The notes beneath the pieces were generated by a model. The model saw nothing but the letters and a program-made list of their open reading frames with translations, made no database searches and had not been told where the DNA came from. Made by a program: the position numbers and the translations under genes. Shown in pieces: positions 62,403-64,000 of a stretch of 64,000 nucleotides of DNA (position 1 is the stretch's first letter; every line of letters starts with the position of its first letter). The stretch is from Flavobacteriaceae bacterium PS02337 (lineage in GTDB: Bacteria; Bacteroidota; Bacteroidia; Flavobacteriales; Flavobacteriaceae), in NCBI GenBank assembly GCA_029959285.1, contig JASCOE010000001.1, forward strand, positions 372,001-436,000. Direction: 5' to 3'.

Positions 62403-62882
62403 CTAATCTTTTTGTTCTATTCTAAAACCAACGTCTGTAATTCCTTCTAAAGCTTCAACACCTGGAATTTTTCCAGATTGTCTTACGGCTTGTTTAATGT
62501 GGACTTTATATTTACCCGTAAACTTTACATCTTCTTTGTAATACAATTTACTTTCTTTGATGTCACTAAATCCGTCTCCTAATAAAGTTCCGTCTGGCGC
62601 TGCCATTTGATATTGTAAAGTATCCACTTTTGTAAATCCGCTTGGCGTTTCAATAGCAACAATTAAAAACAAATTATTAAACGGATAATTGTTGTTGTCT
62701 CTGATATTTACAAATAAATTGTACTTTTTTGTAGAATCTAAAACTGGCAGATCAAAAGTAACGATACTGTCTTTGTGCCAAGCACTTCCAACAGATTTAT
62801 ATTCGTCGAATACTCTTTTTTTATCACAAGAAAAAAGAAGTATTGCAGCCAAAAGAAGAATTCCGCTATTTTTTATTCTCAT
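62403..62882 (-). CDS. gldH: Gliding motility lipoprotein GldH
   Basis: A 159-residue lipoprotein (lipobox LLFSC, Cys19) required for gliding in Flavobacterium johnsoniae. Characteristic stretches are VFDEYKSVGSAWHKDSIVTF, YNLFVNIRDNNNYPFNNLFL, and QAVRQSGKIPGVEALEGITD with VGFRIE. Its start overlaps the end of ricT by 17 bases and PBP1A follows within 10 bases; the ricT-gldH-PBP1A order is common in flavobacteria. The gene strongly supports the taxonomic call. Confidence 0.95.
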   Translation of the reverse strand: MRIKNSGILLLAAILLFSCDKKRVFDEYKSVGSAWHKDSIVTFDLPVLDSTKKYNLFVNIRDNNNYPFNNLFLIVAIETPSGFTKVDTLQYQMAAPDGTLLGDGFSDIKESKLYYKEDVKFTGKYKVHIKQAVRQSGKIPGVEALEGITDVGFRIEQKD

Positions 62883-64000
62883 TTTTAGTAATAATTATTG
62901 GTTTTCTAGGTTCAGCAGATTTATTTTCATTAGAATTTTGCTTGTTCGAATTATTGTTTTGTTTATTCGGATTCTGCTTGTTCTTTTGATTTTGCTTGTT
63001 TGGATTATTCTGCTTATTCTGCTGATTCGGATTTACTCCCGCAGGTTTGTTATTTCCTGCTGGTTTCGGATTGTTATTCACGTTTTTTTCCTGTTGCGGT
63101 TTCTGCGGAGTCACAACACCAGCTGGTTCAGCATTTTTACGTTTGCGATTTGGTTTTTTCTTTCTTTTTGGCTGATCGAAACGAGTTAAACTCTCTTGTC
63201 CCATCGCATTATTGAAGTCTTTTTCTGGTTCTGCAATTACTTCAACAGCAAAATCCTCTAAAGAAGAAACCTTATTTTTTTGTTTATTTTCGGCAATAAT
63301 TTCTTTTACCTGATCGATTTTAAGAACGTGCCAGTTTGCAAAATTATTCGTGTATGCAAACCACATTAATCCTTTAAAAATATCTTGTTTTTGGCAAACC
63401 GCATCTCCTTTTTCTGTTACTAATTTAGTATCATAATCTGGAAAATCTTTCAATGCGTCCATGTAAGTGTCTAACTCATAGTTCAAACAACATTTCAATT
63501 TTCCGCATTGTCCCGCTAATTTCTGCGGATTCAACGATAATTGCTGATAACGCGCCGCCGATGTATTGACACTTCTAAAATCGGTTAACCAAGTCGAACA
63601 GCAAAGTTCACGTCCGCAAGAACCAACTCCACCCAAACGAGCCGCTTCCTGACGGAAACCAACTTGTTTCATCTCCACTCTTGTGCTAAATTCTTTAGCA
63701 AAATCTTTAATCAACATTCTAAAATCGACACGATCATTTGCTGTGTAGTAAAATGTTGCTTTAGATCCGTCTCCTTGAAATTCGATATCAGAAATTTTCA
63801 TTTCTAATTTGTGCTGAATAGCCAATTCACGTGCACGAACCTTCATCGGTTCTTCGCGATCACGTGCTACAGACCAAATATCAATATCTTTTTGAGAAGC
63901 TTTTCTATAAATTTTCGGTACATCATTACTTTCGTAATTTGCTCCTTTTTTCTTCATTTGAATTCTTACCAATTCACCAGTAAGAGTCACAATTCCAATA
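62866..64000 (-). CDS. ricT: RicT/PSP1-domain protein (5' end outside the window)
   Basis: The frame is open to the window edge; GTG at 63990 is an internal valine, so the true start lies beyond base 64000. Seen are the PSP1 domain (YTANDRVDFRMLIKDFAKEF) and two Cys clusters, GGVGSCGRELCCSTWL and QCGKLKCCLNYELD, which bind iron-sulfur clusters in the B. subtilis RicT complex. That complex affects RNA maturation there; the role in Bacteroidota is not settled. The last 110 residues are a basic Asn/Lys/Gln/Pro-rich low-complexity tail. Overlaps gldH by 17 bases. Confidence 0.9.
   Translation of the reverse strand, partial: IGIVTLTGELVRIQMKKKGANYESNDVPKIYRKASQKDIDIWSVARDREEPMKVRARELAIQHKLEMKISDIEFQGDGSKATFYYTANDRVDFRMLIKDFAKEFSTRVEMKQVGFRQEAARLGGVGSCGRELCCSTWLTDFRSVNTSAARYQQLSLNPQKLAGQCGKLKCCLNYELDTYMDALKDFPDYDTKLVTEKGDAVCQKQDIFKGLMWFAYTNNFANWHVLKIDQVKEIIAENKQKNKVSSLEDFAVEVIAEPEKDFNNAMGQESLTRFDQPKRKKKPNRKRKNAEPAGVVTPQKPQQEKNVNNNPKPAGNNKPAGVNPNQQNKQNNPNKQNQKNKQNPNKQNNNSNKQNSNENKSAEPRKPIIITKNENKK

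Noticed and set aside
63988-63990. GTG start of ricT inside the window
   Set aside because: The upstream frame stays open and continues the domain (Ile-Gly-Ile-Val-Thr), so this codon is an internal Val.

Overview
The window is chromosomal DNA from a member of the Bacteroidota, almost certainly a Flavobacterium-like Flavobacteriaceae. Reasons seen in the sequence: the gliding gene gldH sits beside a RicT/PSP1 gene and a class A penicillin-binding protein gene; many promoters carry the Bacteroidota -7 element TAnnTTTG; base composition is AT-rich; and the content is typical of the phylum (OmpA lipoproteins, class I fumarase, a Lon-domain RadA, an aminolipid acyltransferase fusion). I see no rRNA, tRNA, CRISPR array, prophage or plasmid functions.

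Layout. 1-8.1 kb: end of radA, an AsmA-like/GT51 transglycosylase fusion, an aldo/keto reductase, an OmpA lipoprotein, exonuclease III and an OlsF-like double acyltransferase. 8.4-13.4 kb: small membrane proteins, a D-2-hydroxyacid dehydrogenase, nhaA, a lipoprotein, a cytochrome c and proC. 13.5-20.4 kb: a minus-strand run read in the order serS, lgt, TPR protein, DUF4286, rsmA, mgtE. 20.5-28.4 kb: lipoproteins, a DUF4375-like protein, a patatin-like phospholipase, a DinB-fold protein, a CDGSH protein and a GH43 glycosidase. 28.8-33.4 kb: metG, a DMT transporter, a HAD hydrolase and a CatA-like acyltransferase. 33.4-39.4 kb: two paralogous secreted proteins flanking an OmpA porin, ferritin, a tiny Cys/Lys protein and a DUF2461 protein. 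39.6-48.2 kb: ssb, a GNAT-nitrilase fusion coupled to a zinc-ribbon gene, a membrane M28 peptidase, a TPR protein, an NAD-binding protein and a DUF2207 protein. 48.3-50.8 kb: three DNA-repair-type genes in a row (ogt, a 3'-5' exonuclease, an AlkZ-like protein). 51.1-58.4 kb: an SpmA/B-like protein, an IS200-like Y1 transposase inside palindromes, class I fumarase, a PAS protein, dinB, a phosphatase and a small barrel protein. 58.5-64 kb: CoA-transferase subunits, PBP1A, gldH and the 3' part of ricT.

The coding part is mostly ordinary core genome. The striking part is the intergenic DNA. Many gaps hold long, often nested, inverted repeats built from a few recurring word families. Some of them enclose an ordinary terminator hairpin, some abut stop codons, and one word family has extended the lgt reading frame. 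The only transposase in the window is a REP-associated-like Y1 protein. It is bracketed by perfect palindromes carrying GTAG at the hairpin foot, so it is a candidate mobiliser of at least one of these families.

Working links between genes: the GT51 fusion and PBP1A both act in peptidoglycan polymerisation; Lgt would modify the many lipoproteins seen here (both OmpA-type and small ones, GldH); rsmA, metG and serS serve translation; radA, xth, ssb, dinB, ogt, the exonuclease and the AlkZ-like protein serve DNA repair. All functions are inferred from motifs read by eye; no database search was possible.
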